DNA of 64,000 nucleotides from Defluviimonas sp. SAOS-178_SWC (GTDB lineage Bacteria; Pseudomonadota; Alphaproteobacteria; Rhodobacterales; Rhodobacteraceae): contig NZ_CP156080.1 of NCBI RefSeq assembly GCF_039830135.1, positions 62,001 through 126,000 on the forward strand, written 5' to 3'. A program made the translations under genes and the position numbers. Shown here piece by piece: positions 7,694 through 15,858 of this stretch. The notes below the pieces were generated by a model that did not search any database, was not told the DNA's origin, and saw only the letters and a list, made by a program, of their open reading frames with translations. How positions within the stretch are numbered: position 1 is the stretch's first letter; the number at the start of each line of letters is the position of its first letter.

Positions 7694-9319
7694 TTACTCC
7701 GCCGGCTGCGCGACAAGCGGACGGTCGGGCGCCTCGCCCCTCGCCGCCCGCATCGTCACGCGGCAGTTCCAGGCGCAGACCACCGCGCCCGTCAGGAACA
7801 GCGCCCCGCCGATGGTGCGCAGAAGGTAATAGGGCGCCATCGCCTGAACCGACTGGAGGAAGCTGTAGCGGAGCGCGCCGCTCTCGTCATAGGTGCGCCA
7901 CATCAATCCTTGCGTGATCCCGGCGTTCCACATCGAGACGACGTAGATCAGCGTTCCCGTCACCGCGAGCCAGAAGTGCCATTCAACCGCGCGCGAAGAG
8001 GCCATCTGATCGCGCCCCGACAGCTGCGGCACCAGCGTGTAGAGCGCGCCGAAGATGATCATCGCCACCCAGCCAAGCGTGCCGGAATGAACGTGGCCTA
8101 CCGTCCAGTCGGTGTAGTGGGAAAGCGAGTTGACCGGGCGGATGGCGAGGAAGGAGCCCTCGAAGGTCGAGAGGCCATAGAAAACGGCCGCCACGAACAT
8201 GAAGCGCAGCGTCGCGTCGTCGCGCACCTTGTGCCAGGCGCCGTTCAGCGTGGCGATGGCGTTGCCCGCCGAGGCCCAGCTCGGCACCAGCAGCATGACC
8301 GAGAAGGTCATGCCGAGGGTCTGCGCCCAATAGGGCAGCGCGGTGTAGTGCAGGTGATGCGAGCCGACCCAGATATAGAAGAAGGTGATGCCCCAGAAGC
8401 TGACGATCGACAGGCGATAGGACCAGATCGGCCGCCCCGACCGGACCGGCAGGAAGTAGTAGAGCATCCCGAGGAACCCGGCGGTCAGGAAGAAGGCGAC
8501 CGCGTTGTGGCCGTACCACCACTGCACCATCGCGTCCTGAACGCCCGACCAGATGGGGAAGCTCCGCGCCGCCGAGAGCCGCACCGGCAGGGCGAGGTTG
8601 TTGACGATGTGCAGCATCGCCACGACAAGGATGAAGGCAAGGTAGTACCAGTTCGCGACGTAGATATGCGGCTCTGCCCGGCGCGCCAGCGTGCGGAGGT
8701 AGAGGGTGAAATACGTCACCCAGATCACCACGAGCCAAAGGTCGGCATACCATTCCGCCTCGGCATATTCCTTGGACTGGGTGGAGCCCATCAGATAGCC
8801 GGTGACGGCCCAGGCACAGAAGAGGTTGTAGCCGAGAAGCACGACCCAGGGGCTGAGGTTGTCCGCCAGCCGGGCGCGCGAGGTGCGTTGCAGCACGTGG
8901 AACGAGGTGGCGATCAGCGCATTGCCGCCGAAGCCGAAGATGATGCCGGTCGTGTGCACGGGCCTCAGCCGCCCGAAACTGGTCGCGGGCCAAAGCGGCG
9001 TCGCCTCGGGCCAGTAGAGAAGGGCCGCGACCCAGACGCCGATGCCCATGCCGATCAGCGCCCAGATGAGCGTCATCGCGATGCCGAACCGCGTCGGCGC
9101 GTCATAATAGCGGCGCATCCGGTCGGCGGGCGGGGGCGGATCGTAGAGTGCCGCGCCGAGCAGGAAGACGAGCCACAGGCCGAGCCCGAGCGCCATGGCG
9201 CCGTGCAGGGCCATGACGCCGTGCCGGGCCGCGCCGGCCATGACCAGACCGAGGAGCGCCAGAAGCGCGGCGAGCAGGAGGGCGGCCTGCCGTTCGGGGA
9301 TGCTCAGGGTTCCGGTCAT
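7694..9319 (-). CDS. ccoN: cbb3 cytochrome c oxidase catalytic subunit CcoN/FixN
   Basis: Catalytic haem-copper subunit of the high-affinity cbb3 oxidase, reducing O2 to water in the inner membrane. The 541 residues show the cbb3-specific SKEYAEAEWYADLW, the Cu-B helix WWYGHNAVAFFLTAGFLG, SHHLHYTALPYWAQ, and the haem-binding HYTDWTVGHVHSGTLGW. It has about 13 hydrophobic segments. The first 60 residues are more variable with an Ala/Leu-rich helix pair. It begins 19 bases after an Rrf2-type regulator gene, so the oxidase is probably controlled by that regulator rather than (or besides) the usual FNR/FixK system. Confidence 0.96.
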   Translation of the reverse strand: MTGTLSIPERQAALLLAALLALLGLVMAGAARHGVMALHGAMALGLGLWLVFLLGAALYDPPPPADRMRRYYDAPTRFGIAMTLIWALIGMGIGVWVAALLYWPEATPLWPATSFGRLRPVHTTGIIFGFGGNALIATSFHVLQRTSRARLADNLSPWVVLLGYNLFCAWAVTGYLMGSTQSKEYAEAEWYADLWLVVIWVTYFTLYLRTLARRAEPHIYVANWYYLAFILVVAMLHIVNNLALPVRLSAARSFPIWSGVQDAMVQWWYGHNAVAFFLTAGFLGMLYYFLPVRSGRPIWSYRLSIVSFWGITFFYIWVGSHHLHYTALPYWAQTLGMTFSVMLLVPSWASAGNAIATLNGAWHKVRDDATLRFMFVAAVFYGLSTFEGSFLAIRPVNSLSHYTDWTVGHVHSGTLGWVAMIIFGALYTLVPQLSGRDQMASSRAVEWHFWLAVTGTLIYVVSMWNAGITQGLMWRTYDESGALRYSFLQSVQAMAPYYLLRTIGGALFLTGAVVCAWNCRVTMRAARGEAPDRPLVAQPAE

Positions 9320-9338
9320 CTCTCCGCGTCCTCCCGCA

Positions 9339-9755
9339 TCACGCGGCCTCCCGGACGGGAAGCGCGATGTCGCTCAGGGTCGAGCGGTTGAGATCCTCCA
9401 GGAACCGCGCCTCGGCGTGGCGCAGCCGCGCCTTGAGCCGGCAACAGCCCTCGATCGCGCAGTCGCCGCCGGTGCGTCCGAAGCATTCGACCAGGGCCTG
9501 GCCGTCCTCGAGCAGCCGCACGACATCGCCAAGGCGCACCTCGGCGGGCTCCTTGCACAGGACCGCCCCGCCGCCGCCGCCGCGCCGGGTCTCGACAATG
9601 CCGCCGCGCGCGAGCTGCTGCATGATCTTGGTCAGATGGTTGCGCGACAGCCCGAACTCCGCGGCCAGATCGGCGGTCGAGAAGGCGGTTCCCGGCGCGC
9701 TCGCCATGCGCATCAGCATGCGCAGCCCGTAATCGGTGAAGGATGTCAGGCGCAT
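9339..9755 (-). CDS. nsrR: Rrf2-family Fe-S regulator, NsrR-like
   Basis: A 138-residue Rrf2 regulator. The winged helix spans about residues 1-75 (MRLTSFTDYGLRMLMRMA, then FGLSRNHLTKIMQQLARGG). The cluster loop ECFGRTGGDCAIEGCCRLK supplies three or four Cys, matching NsrR, which holds a nitric-oxide-sensitive Fe-S cluster. It heads the ccoNOQP operon and is divergent from haemoglobin and haemerythrin genes, which fits NO sensing. RirA- or IscR-type specificity is less likely given the neighbours. The symbol is given on family and context. Confidence 0.82.
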   Translation of the reverse strand: MRLTSFTDYGLRMLMRMASAPGTAFSTADLAAEFGLSRNHLTKIMQQLARGGIVETRRGGGGGAVLCKEPAEVRLGDVVRLLEDGQALVECFGRTGGDCAIEGCCRLKARLRHAEARFLEDLNRSTLSDIALPVREAA

Positions 9756-9776
9756 GTCGGGCGGCCCCCGCTAATC

Positions 9777-9791
9777 GGTATTTACAATACC
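9777..9791. promoter_or_regulatory. Palindromic operator candidate in the nsrR / haemoglobin divergent promoter
   Basis: GGTATT-TAC-AATACC is a perfect 6+3+6 inverted repeat in the short divergent gap (9756-9840), 22 bases from the regulator start and 50 from the haemoglobin start. Its position suggests the autoregulatory site of the Rrf2 regulator acting on both directions. It is not a close match to the enterobacterial NsrR consensus, so the assignment is inferred. Confidence 0.55.
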
Positions 9792-9840
9792 TATTAACAG
9801 GTCTACACAGAATTGCAAGCCGAACAGCGGGAGGCCCACG

Positions 9841-10293
9841 ATGCACGACGCCGCCGAAGATCGAACGGTCGCGCGATCCGCCCGCCCGGCGATGACCGCG
9901 GCGCTGATGGAGCGGACCGGCCTCGACGACGACATCCTGACCACGCTCGTCCACCGCTTCTACACGCGGGTGCGCGCCGACGCGGCGCTCGGCCCCATCT
10001 TCGAGGACCGGATCGCCGACTGGACGCCGCATCTCGACCGGATGGCGGCGTTCTGGTCGTCCGTCGCCCTGATGACCGGCCGCTACCATGGCGCGCCGGT
10101 GCCGGCCCATGCCGGTCTGCCGATCGGCTGGGAGCATTTCGACCGCTGGCTGGCGCTCTTTCGCAAGACCGCGCAGGAGACCTGCACCGCGGACGGGGCC
10201 GCCCATGTCATCGCCTGCGCGGAACGCATCGCGCGCGCGCTCCACATGGCGGTCGGAAACGCCGGGCCGCGCACTGTTCCGCCCCTGGAATGA
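9841..10293 (+). CDS. Group III truncated haemoglobin
   Basis: A 150-residue group III truncated haemoglobin, expected to bind O2 and NO in the cytosol and often linked to NO detoxification. The globin core begins near residue 25 (LTTLVHRFYTRVRADAALGP, then IFEDRI) and includes the group III features ADWTPHLDRMAAFWSSV, MTGRYHGAP and a distal/proximal His segment PIGWEHFDRWLALF. The start is preceded by GGGAGGC. It leads the plus-strand NO-response unit. Confidence 0.88.
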   Translation: MHDAAEDRTVARSARPAMTAALMERTGLDDDILTTLVHRFYTRVRADAALGPIFEDRIADWTPHLDRMAAFWSSVALMTGRYHGAPVPAHAGLPIGWEHFDRWLALFRKTAQETCTADGAAHVIACAERIARALHMAVGNAGPRTVPPLE

Positions 10294-10308
10294 CCGGAGG
10301 AGACCGAG

Positions 10309-10785
10309 ATGGCCGTTCCCGAGAATGCCGCAGACCTCACCCGCCATATCGAGACGCATTACCACGCCCGCCACCGGGCCGAGCTTCCCGAACTGGCGGC
10401 GCTGGCCGAGACGGTCGAAACCGTACATTTCGGCGATGAGGATGTCCCCGACGGGCTCTCCGCCCTTCTGCGCCGGATGATCGGCGAGCTCGAAGTGCAC
10501 ATGAAGAAGGAGGAGCTGATCCTCTTTCCCGCGATCCGCAAGGCGGCCTCCGGGCTCGACACGCCGATCGCCGCCATGCGCGACGACCATGACGACCACG
10601 CCGCCGACATCGCGCGGATCGGGCAGTTGACCAACGGACTGGCCCTGCCGCCGGGCGCATGCCCGATCTGGACACGCCTCTACGCGGAGCTGGGCGATTT
10701 CATCCAGGCGATCGAGGAGCATATCCGGCTCGAGAACGAGGTGCTTTTTCCACAATTCGAAACCCGGGGGGACCGCGATGTCTGA
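10309..10785 (+). CDS. Haemerythrin-domain protein, RIC/YtfE-like without N-terminal domain
   Basis: A 158-residue protein with the di-iron haemerythrin fold seen in RIC proteins (YtfE, ScdA, NorA), which act in NO stress and iron-sulfur repair. Likely ligands are in HIETHYHARHRAE, ELEVHMKKEELILFP, MRDDHDDHAADI and IEEHIRLENEVLFP. The ScdA_N domain that precedes this fold in RIC proteins is absent. It lies 15 bases after the haemoglobin gene and its end overlaps the next start, so NO or low-oxygen function is inferred from family and position. Confidence 0.82.
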   Translation: MAVPENAADLTRHIETHYHARHRAELPELAALAETVETVHFGDEDVPDGLSALLRRMIGELEVHMKKEELILFPAIRKAASGLDTPIAAMRDDHDDHAADIARIGQLTNGLALPPGACPIWTRLYAELGDFIQAIEEHIRLENEVLFPQFETRGDRDV

Positions 10786-11122
10786 CCTGCGCTTCCCGAA
10801 GCCGACGAAGGCCCTTCTCGATCACCGCCACGCCCTGGCGCCCGGGGCCGAGGATGCCTTCCGCGCCTTCTCCAAGGCCGTCTTCGCCGCCGGCGCGCTC
10901 GATCCCCGCACCAAGCAACTGATCGCCATTGCCGTGGCGCATGTCACGCAATGCCCCTGGTGCATCGAGGGCCACGTCAAGGCCGCGCGGCGGGAAGGGG
11001 CGACGGGCGAAGAGATCATGGAGGCGATCTGGGTCGCCGCCGAGATGCGCGCCGGCGCGGCCTGGGCGCATTCGCTCAAGGCGGTCGAATTGCTGGGCGA
11101 CCCCGGGTCGCGAGGCGTCTGA
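10778..11122 (+). CDS. Carboxymuconolactone-decarboxylase/AhpD-like protein
   Basis: A 114-residue helical protein of the CMD/AhpD superfamily. The central motif TQCPWCIEGHVKAARREGAT contains the CxxC plus His arrangement of AhpD-like peroxidase partners, so a thiol redox role is more likely than carboxymuconolactone decarboxylation. It overlaps the haemerythrin gene by 8 bases and its stop overlaps the next start, so it is translationally coupled within the NO-response operon. Confidence 0.8.
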   Translation: MSDLRFPKPTKALLDHRHALAPGAEDAFRAFSKAVFAAGALDPRTKQLIAIAVAHVTQCPWCIEGHVKAARREGATGEEIMEAIWVAAEMRAGAAWAHSLKAVELLGDPGSRGV

Positions 11123-11532
11123 TGCCCGAGCGTCCACCCGTTCCCGACGACCCGGCCGGGCGTATCCGCATCAAGCGGATCTACCGGGCCGCGCGGGTGT
11201 CGGACGGCAAGCGGATCCTGGTCGACCGCCTGTGGCCGCGCGGCATCGCGAAGGACCGCGCCCGGCTCTTTTCCTGGTGCAAGGACATCGCGCCGAGCGA
11301 CGGTCTGCGCAACTGGTTCCACGCCCACCCCGAGGCGTGGGAGGAGTTCGCGGCCCGCTACCGCCGCGAACTCGGGGCAATGGACGACGTGACCCGTGCG
11401 CTTGCCGCGCATGCCGAAGAGGGCGTCGTCACCCTGCTATATGCTTCGAAGAACGAGGAAGAGAACAACGCGGCCGTGCTCAGGGACGTCCTGCGCCAGC
11501 GCATAGAGGATGGAGTGACCAAGCATGCCTGA
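11122..11532 (+). CDS. DUF488 family protein
   Basis: A 136-residue DUF488 protein, function unproven. Recognisable segments are the N-terminal IRIKRIYRAA, the family hallmark ILVDRLWPRGIAKDRA and a C-terminal VVTLLYASKNEEENNAAVL. The start ATG overlaps the previous stop by one base; an upstream extension in the same frame runs only through the AhpD-like gene and is rejected. DUF488 genes often accompany haemoglobin and NO-response genes, and that is the case here. Confidence 0.85.
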   Translation: MPERPPVPDDPAGRIRIKRIYRAARVSDGKRILVDRLWPRGIAKDRARLFSWCKDIAPSDGLRNWFHAHPEAWEEFAARYRRELGAMDDVTRALAAHAEEGVVTLLYASKNEEENNAAVLRDVLRQRIEDGVTKHA

Positions 11533-12565
11533 CCTCAACCGAGCGGCGCCATTGCGCACTCCGCTTTGCGATCTTCTTGGATGCGACCTGCCGATCCTTC
11601 TCGCCGGCATGGGCGGCGTGTCGCGCTGGGAACTCGCGGCGGCCGTCGCCAATGCCGGCGGCTACGCCATGCTTGGCATGGTGCGCGAGAGCCCGGCGCT
11701 GATCACCGAGGAGGTCACGGCGCTGAAGGCCGCGACCGACCGGCCCTTCGCCGTCAACGTGATCCCCGCGGCGACGGAGCCGCGGCTTCTCGATGCCCAG
11801 ATCGGTCGCTGCCTCGACCTCGGCGTGCCGGCCTTCTCGTTCTTCTGGGACGTGATGCCCGACGTCCTGGCGCGCGTGAAGCGGGCGGGATGCCTTGTCC
11901 TGCACCAGGTCGGCACGGTCGAGGCCGCGCGGATGGCCGAGGATGCCGGGGCCGACGTGATCATCGCCCAGGGCGTCGGGGCCGGCGGCCACGTCCACGG
12001 CCGCAGCCCCGTCTTCGCGTTGACCCAGGATATTCTCGATGCGGTCACGGTTCCGGTGGCCGCGTCGGGCGGGCTGGCTTCGGGCGCCGACCTCGCAGCG
12101 GCCCTGTCGATGGGTGCGGCGGGCGTCCAGTACGGCACCGCCTTCCTCGCGACCGAGGAGAGCTTCGCCCATCCCTACCACAAGGCCCGCATCGTGGAGG
12201 CAACTGGAACCGACACGGTGCTGACCGATGTCTTCGTTCTCAACTGGCCGAAAGGGGCTGCGGTCCGGGTGATCGCGAACAGCGTGACCGAGGGGTTGAA
12301 CGGCAATGTCCTGGGCCACGACCCCGAAACCCTGCCGCGCGAGGCGATCGCCTGGGACGGCGACCAGCCGCGCCTGCGCTTCAGCACCGATTCGCCGCTC
12401 AGGACCACCACAGGGGACCTTGAGGCGATGGCGCTTTATGCCGGAACCGGCGCCGGCGCGATCGGCGGTATCGTGCCCGCGGCGCAGCGTGTCACGGGTA
12501 TCGCGGCGGGGGCCTGCTATGCTCTGGCAGCGACGGCAACCAGCGACCGCGAGGGGGTGGCATGA
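11525..12565 (+). CDS. Nitronate monooxygenase family flavin oxidoreductase
   Basis: A 346-residue FMN-dependent TIM-barrel protein of the nitronate monooxygenase / 2-nitropropane dioxygenase family. Motifs are LPILLAGMGGVSRWELAAAV at the N-terminus, the phosphate-binding AGADVIIAQGVGAGGHVHG and VAASGGLASGADLAAALSMG, then GVQYGTAFLATEES. Nitronates and nitroalkanes are reactive nitrogen species, so the NO context makes sense, but related proteins include enoyl-reductase-like enzymes and the substrate is not fixed by sequence. It overlaps both neighbours by a few bases. Confidence 0.85.
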   Translation: MPDLNRAAPLRTPLCDLLGCDLPILLAGMGGVSRWELAAAVANAGGYAMLGMVRESPALITEEVTALKAATDRPFAVNVIPAATEPRLLDAQIGRCLDLGVPAFSFFWDVMPDVLARVKRAGCLVLHQVGTVEAARMAEDAGADVIIAQGVGAGGHVHGRSPVFALTQDILDAVTVPVAASGGLASGADLAAALSMGAAGVQYGTAFLATEESFAHPYHKARIVEATGTDTVLTDVFVLNWPKGAAVRVIANSVTEGLNGNVLGHDPETLPREAIAWDGDQPRLRFSTDSPLRTTTGDLEAMALYAGTGAGAIGGIVPAAQRVTGIAAGACYALAATATSDREGVA

Positions 12566-13269
12566 GCGACGATCCCGACAATTTCCGCTGCCGCAGCGGC
12601 TTTTCCTCGCCGCCATGCTATGCCGCCGAGATCGCGCCCGACTATTTCGACCCGCTGGCCGTGGACCCCGAACAGGCCCGCGACGTCGCCCGCTGGCGCA
12701 AGGCCGAGCGGGTCCGGCTGCGCGCCGAGCGCCAGGACATCGCGGTCGCCGACCGGCAGGCGATCGGCGCGGCGCTGATCGCGCATCTGCGCGAGGTGCT
12801 GAGGGAAAGGTTCGGCGGCGCGCGGGGCCGCGTCTTCTCCGCCTACTGGCCGATCAAGGGCGAACCGGACCTGCGCCCGCTGATGGCCGAACTGGATGCC
12901 GCCGGCGTGACCGTCGCGCTGCCGATCGTCGAGACCAAGGCGGCCCCCCTCACCTTCCGCCGCTGGACGCCCGGCACGAAGATGGTGCGCGGCGACTGGA
13001 ACATCCCCGTGCCACCGCCCGACGCCCCCGAGGTCACGCCCGAGATCGCGCTCGCGCCGCTGGTCGGATGGACGGCCGAGGGCTATCGGCTGGGCTATGG
13101 CGGCGGCTATTTCGACCGGACGCTGGCGGCGCTGAAGCCCCGCCCCTTCGTGATCGGGATCGGGTTCGACTCCGCCCGGCTCCAGACGATCTTTCCGCAA
13201 CCCCATGACATCCCGCTCGATCTGATCCTGACCGAGGCCGGGAGGCGATCTGACCGGATGACAGAATGA
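12562..13269 (+). CDS. 5-formyltetrahydrofolate cyclo-ligase with N-terminal extension
   Basis: The enzyme converts 5-formyl-THF to 5,10-methenyl-THF with ATP. Residues about 45-230 carry the family core: WRKAERVRLRAERQ, PIKGEPDLRPL, and the glycine-rich GYRLGYGGGYFDRTLA. The first 40 residues are unusual: CRSGFSSPPCYAAEI-APDYFDP resembles a short Cys-Pro motif also found as a free-standing small domain. The gene overlaps its neighbours by 4 bases on each side, so it is part of the NO operon rather than a folate cluster. Confidence 0.85.
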   Translation: MSDDPDNFRCRSGFSSPPCYAAEIAPDYFDPLAVDPEQARDVARWRKAERVRLRAERQDIAVADRQAIGAALIAHLREVLRERFGGARGRVFSAYWPIKGEPDLRPLMAELDAAGVTVALPIVETKAAPLTFRRWTPGTKMVRGDWNIPVPPPDAPEVTPEIALAPLVGWTAEGYRLGYGGGYFDRTLAALKPRPFVIGIGFDSARLQTIFPQPHDIPLDLILTEAGRRSDRMTE

Positions 13270-14465
13270 CCACCACAGCAGAACAGATGCGGGCCTGGCG
13301 CGGCCCGGCGATCCTCAGCTTCGGCTTCCGGCCCTTCTTTCTCGGCGCCGCGCTCTGGGCCGCGCTAGCGATGGTCCTCTGGATCTCGGCGCTCACCGGC
13401 GCGGTCGACCTGCCGACGCGGTTCGATCCGGTCACATGGCATGCGCATGAGTTTCTGTTCGGCTATCTCTCGGCGGTCATCGCCGGTTTCCTTCTGACCG
13501 CGGTTCCCAACTGGACCGGGCAGTTGCCGATCGTCGGCTGGCCGCTCGGCGGGCTTTTCGCGCTCTGGGTCATCGGTCGCGCGACCGTTCTCTGTTCGGA
13601 CGGCCTGCCGCCCGTCGCGGTAGCGGCCGCCGACCTTGCCATGCCGGTGGCGCTGACCGGATTCCTCGCGCGCGAGATCATCACTGGCCGGAACTGGCGC
13701 AACCTGATCGTGCTCGTCATGCTCGGTACCTTCACGCTCGCCAACGCGGTTTTCCACGTCGAGGGGGCCTCCGGCGCCTATGCCGCGCAGGGCTACGGGC
13801 TCAGGGCGGGTCTCGGTGCGACCCTGATGATGATCGCGGTCATCGGCGGGCGCATCGTTCCGTCCTTCACCCGGAACTGGCTGGCACGTCAGGGGCCGGG
13901 CCGGCTGCCGGTGCCGCCGATGCAACGCTTCGACAAGATCGCGCTGCTGGCGCTGCTCGTCGCGCTTGTCGCCTGGATCGCGGCGCCGGACAGGCAAGCG
14001 ACGGCTGCGCTGCTTCTGGTCGCCGGGGCGCTGCATCTCGCCCGGCTCGCAAGATGGGCCGGCGATCGGACAGGGGCCGAACCGCTTCTGTGGATCCTCC
14101 ATGTCGGCTATCTCTTCCTGCCGCTCGGCGCCGTCACGCTCGCCGCGTCGATCCTTGTGCCCGGTGTCTTCGGCGGCGCGGCGGCGCAGCATCTCTGGAT
14201 GGCGGGCGCTGCCGGAATGATGACGCTCGCGGTCATGACCCGGGCGACGCTTGGCCATACCGGCCAGGAGCTGACGGCCGGCAAGGGCACCCTGGGGCTT
14301 TATCTGATGCTGTTGACGGCGATTCTCGCGCGCCTCGCCGCAGGTCTGTGGCCCGATCAGGCAACGGTTCTGCACACGCTGTCGGCGCTTGGCTGGATCG
14401 CCGCCTTCGGCGGCTTCGCCCTGATCTACGGCCCGGCGATCCTGCGGCCGCGTGTCTGGGATTGA
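13266..14465 (+). CDS. nnrS: NnrS family haem-copper membrane protein
   Basis: NnrS is a polytopic inner-membrane haem- and copper-binding protein induced by nitric oxide that protects iron-sulfur and iron metabolism under NO stress. The 399-residue product has about twelve hydrophobic segments, beginning with ILSFGFRPFFLGAALWAAL, and the family motifs TWHAHEFLFGYLSAVIAGF and VIGGRIVPSFTRNWL; LWMAGAAGMMTLAVMTRATL lies near residue 315. As the last gene of the unit it confirms the NO theme of the whole module. Confidence 0.92.
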   Translation: MTTTAEQMRAWRGPAILSFGFRPFFLGAALWAALAMVLWISALTGAVDLPTRFDPVTWHAHEFLFGYLSAVIAGFLLTAVPNWTGQLPIVGWPLGGLFALWVIGRATVLCSDGLPPVAVAAADLAMPVALTGFLAREIITGRNWRNLIVLVMLGTFTLANAVFHVEGASGAYAAQGYGLRAGLGATLMMIAVIGGRIVPSFTRNWLARQGPGRLPVPPMQRFDKIALLALLVALVAWIAAPDRQATAALLLVAGALHLARLARWAGDRTGAEPLLWILHVGYLFLPLGAVTLAASILVPGVFGGAAAQHLWMAGAAGMMTLAVMTRATLGHTGQELTAGKGTLGLYLMLLTAILARLAAGLWPDQATVLHTLSALGWIAAFGGFALIYGPAILRPRVWD

Positions 14466-14514
14466 TCGGCCTGACGCGTCGGCCCGAGCTTTCCGATCCG
14501 CCGTTCGGCAATCG

Positions 14515-14988
14515 TCAAGGCGACGATTCCCCGGCCGCCTCTCCGATCAGTCGTGCCACCTGCGCGCCAAGCGCCATGTCGGCCACCTGCCCGAAATGGC
14601 GCGCCCGCATCCGGCCCGCGCGGTCGATCAGGACAAGGCTCGGCGTACCCTGAAGGCCCCAGGCCTCCATCGTGCGCGGCAGCGGCCCGTCGCCGCCCGC
14701 GTCGATGGCAACGGGAAAGCGGATGCGCCATTCGTGCAGGAAGGCAGTTAGGCCTAAACGGCTGTTGCCTTCGTGATGCTCGAAGACGCCGTGCAGTCCG
14801 ATCACGGCGAGATCCTCTTCCCTGAAGGTCTGCGCGAGGCGCTGCGCCTGCGGCAGGCCGTTCAGGACGCAACCGGGGCAGAGCATCTGAAAGACCTCGA
14901 CCGCCAGCACCCTGCCACGGAAATCGCCCAATGCAAGCGGGCGGTCTGTGTTGAGCCAGCCGGCAACGTGGAAGGGAATGTCGTCCAT
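14515..14988 (-). CDS. Thioredoxin-fold redoxin, TlpA/peroxiredoxin-like
   Basis: A 157-residue thioredoxin-fold protein without a signal peptide. VEVFQMLCPGCVLNGLPQAQ places a CxxC active site (CPGC) near residue 38-41; LAVIGLHGVFEHHEGN and WGLQGTPSLVLIDRAG (cis-Pro loop) complete the fold. The family includes thiol reductants and peroxiredoxins; the CxxC favours reductase or oxidoreductase activity. It is tail-to-tail with nnrS and follows an exported-protein gene on the minus strand. Confidence 0.8.
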   Translation of the reverse strand: MDDIPFHVAGWLNTDRPLALGDFRGRVLAVEVFQMLCPGCVLNGLPQAQRLAQTFREEDLAVIGLHGVFEHHEGNSRLGLTAFLHEWRIRFPVAIDAGGDGPLPRTMEAWGLQGTPSLVLIDRAGRMRARHFGQVADMALGAQVARLIGEAAGESSP

Positions 14989-15041
14989 GCGATCCTGCCT
15001 TTGAGGTGCCGGGCGCGGACAGTCGCCCGCGCCCCGTTTCG

Positions 15042-15782
15042 TTACTGTCCGACCTCTCCCGGCAGGCTCAGATCGCCCGAGGCGACGTCGAAAACGTCGG
15101 TAACGCAGAGCAGCGGCGCGTGGACATTCGCGTTGACCTGCAAGGCCGCAGTCACGCCGTCGAACCGCGCCGCCTCCACCGCGCCGATATCGGCGAAGGG
15201 CACGGTGACGCTCAGGATCGGCCCGGCAAATACCGGCGACCAGCCGGGGCTGTCGATCAGGATCGGCAGGCCCGGCCAGGTCAAGGGCAGCGCCGGCGTG
15301 GCCCCTTCGGGAATGTCGATGACCTTGAGCGCGCCCGCCCCGCAGGCCTCGTCCGGTCCGAGGACGACCCAGTGGCTGTGCCAGGCCCCGCCATCGTCGC
15401 CGGTCGTGCCGGAGCCGGTTTCATCGAACAGGGGCGTGTCGTCGAAATCGGGATGGATGGTGACGGCGAAGGCGAGGATGCCCGCGCCCGCCTCGAATCC
15501 CACCACGGCGGGGTCGAGCGTCGTCGGCCAGACATAGGAAAAGACCGGCGCCCCGCCGAGCGCGCCCTTCGCATCCGGCCTCTCCTCCCCCGGCGTGCCC
15601 GCGACCGACATGGTGAAGGTCGCGGTGCGACCCTCGGTGGTGATGTTCGCGGCGACGATGTCGAAGGCGGCGCGGGCGGCATTGCCCTGCCCGGCGGGCA
15701 ATTCATGGCCTGCCGCCGCGCCTGCGGCAAGCGCGATACAGGCGGCGGTGGCATGGCGGAGGGTTCCGTTTCGTGTCATCAT
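15042..15782 (-). CDS. Exported protein of unknown function
   Basis: A 246-residue protein with a signal peptide (MMTRNGTLRHATAACIALAAG, cleavage probably after AAAGHE or AGA), then a beta-rich region with many Asp, Gly and Thr. DIVAANITTEGRTATFTMSV looks like the start of a beta-sandwich, and AWHSHWVVLGPDEACGAGAL holds His and Cys near the middle. I recognise no named family. The start at 15782 has AAGGAAG upstream. It follows a MarR gene by 76 bases and may be its regulatory target. Confidence 0.7.
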   Translation of the reverse strand: MMTRNGTLRHATAACIALAAGAAAGHELPAGQGNAARAAFDIVAANITTEGRTATFTMSVAGTPGEERPDAKGALGGAPVFSYVWPTTLDPAVVGFEAGAGILAFAVTIHPDFDDTPLFDETGSGTTGDDGGAWHSHWVVLGPDEACGAGALKVIDIPEGATPALPLTWPGLPILIDSPGWSPVFAGPILSVTVPFADIGAVEAARFDGVTAALQVNANVHAPLLCVTDVFDVASGDLSLPGEVGQ

Positions 15783-15858
15783 GAGGGGCTTCCTTTCGTG
15801 ACAGAGGGGTTGCATCCGGGGCGTCCGGGCCGTTGCAGCGGCTTTCCGGGCGCCCCAC

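Noticed and set aside
15011..15034. 8-bp GC hairpin between the exported-protein gene and the redoxin gene as a terminator
   Set aside because: Short stem and no U-tract on the minus strand; could be a weak attenuator but is not supported.
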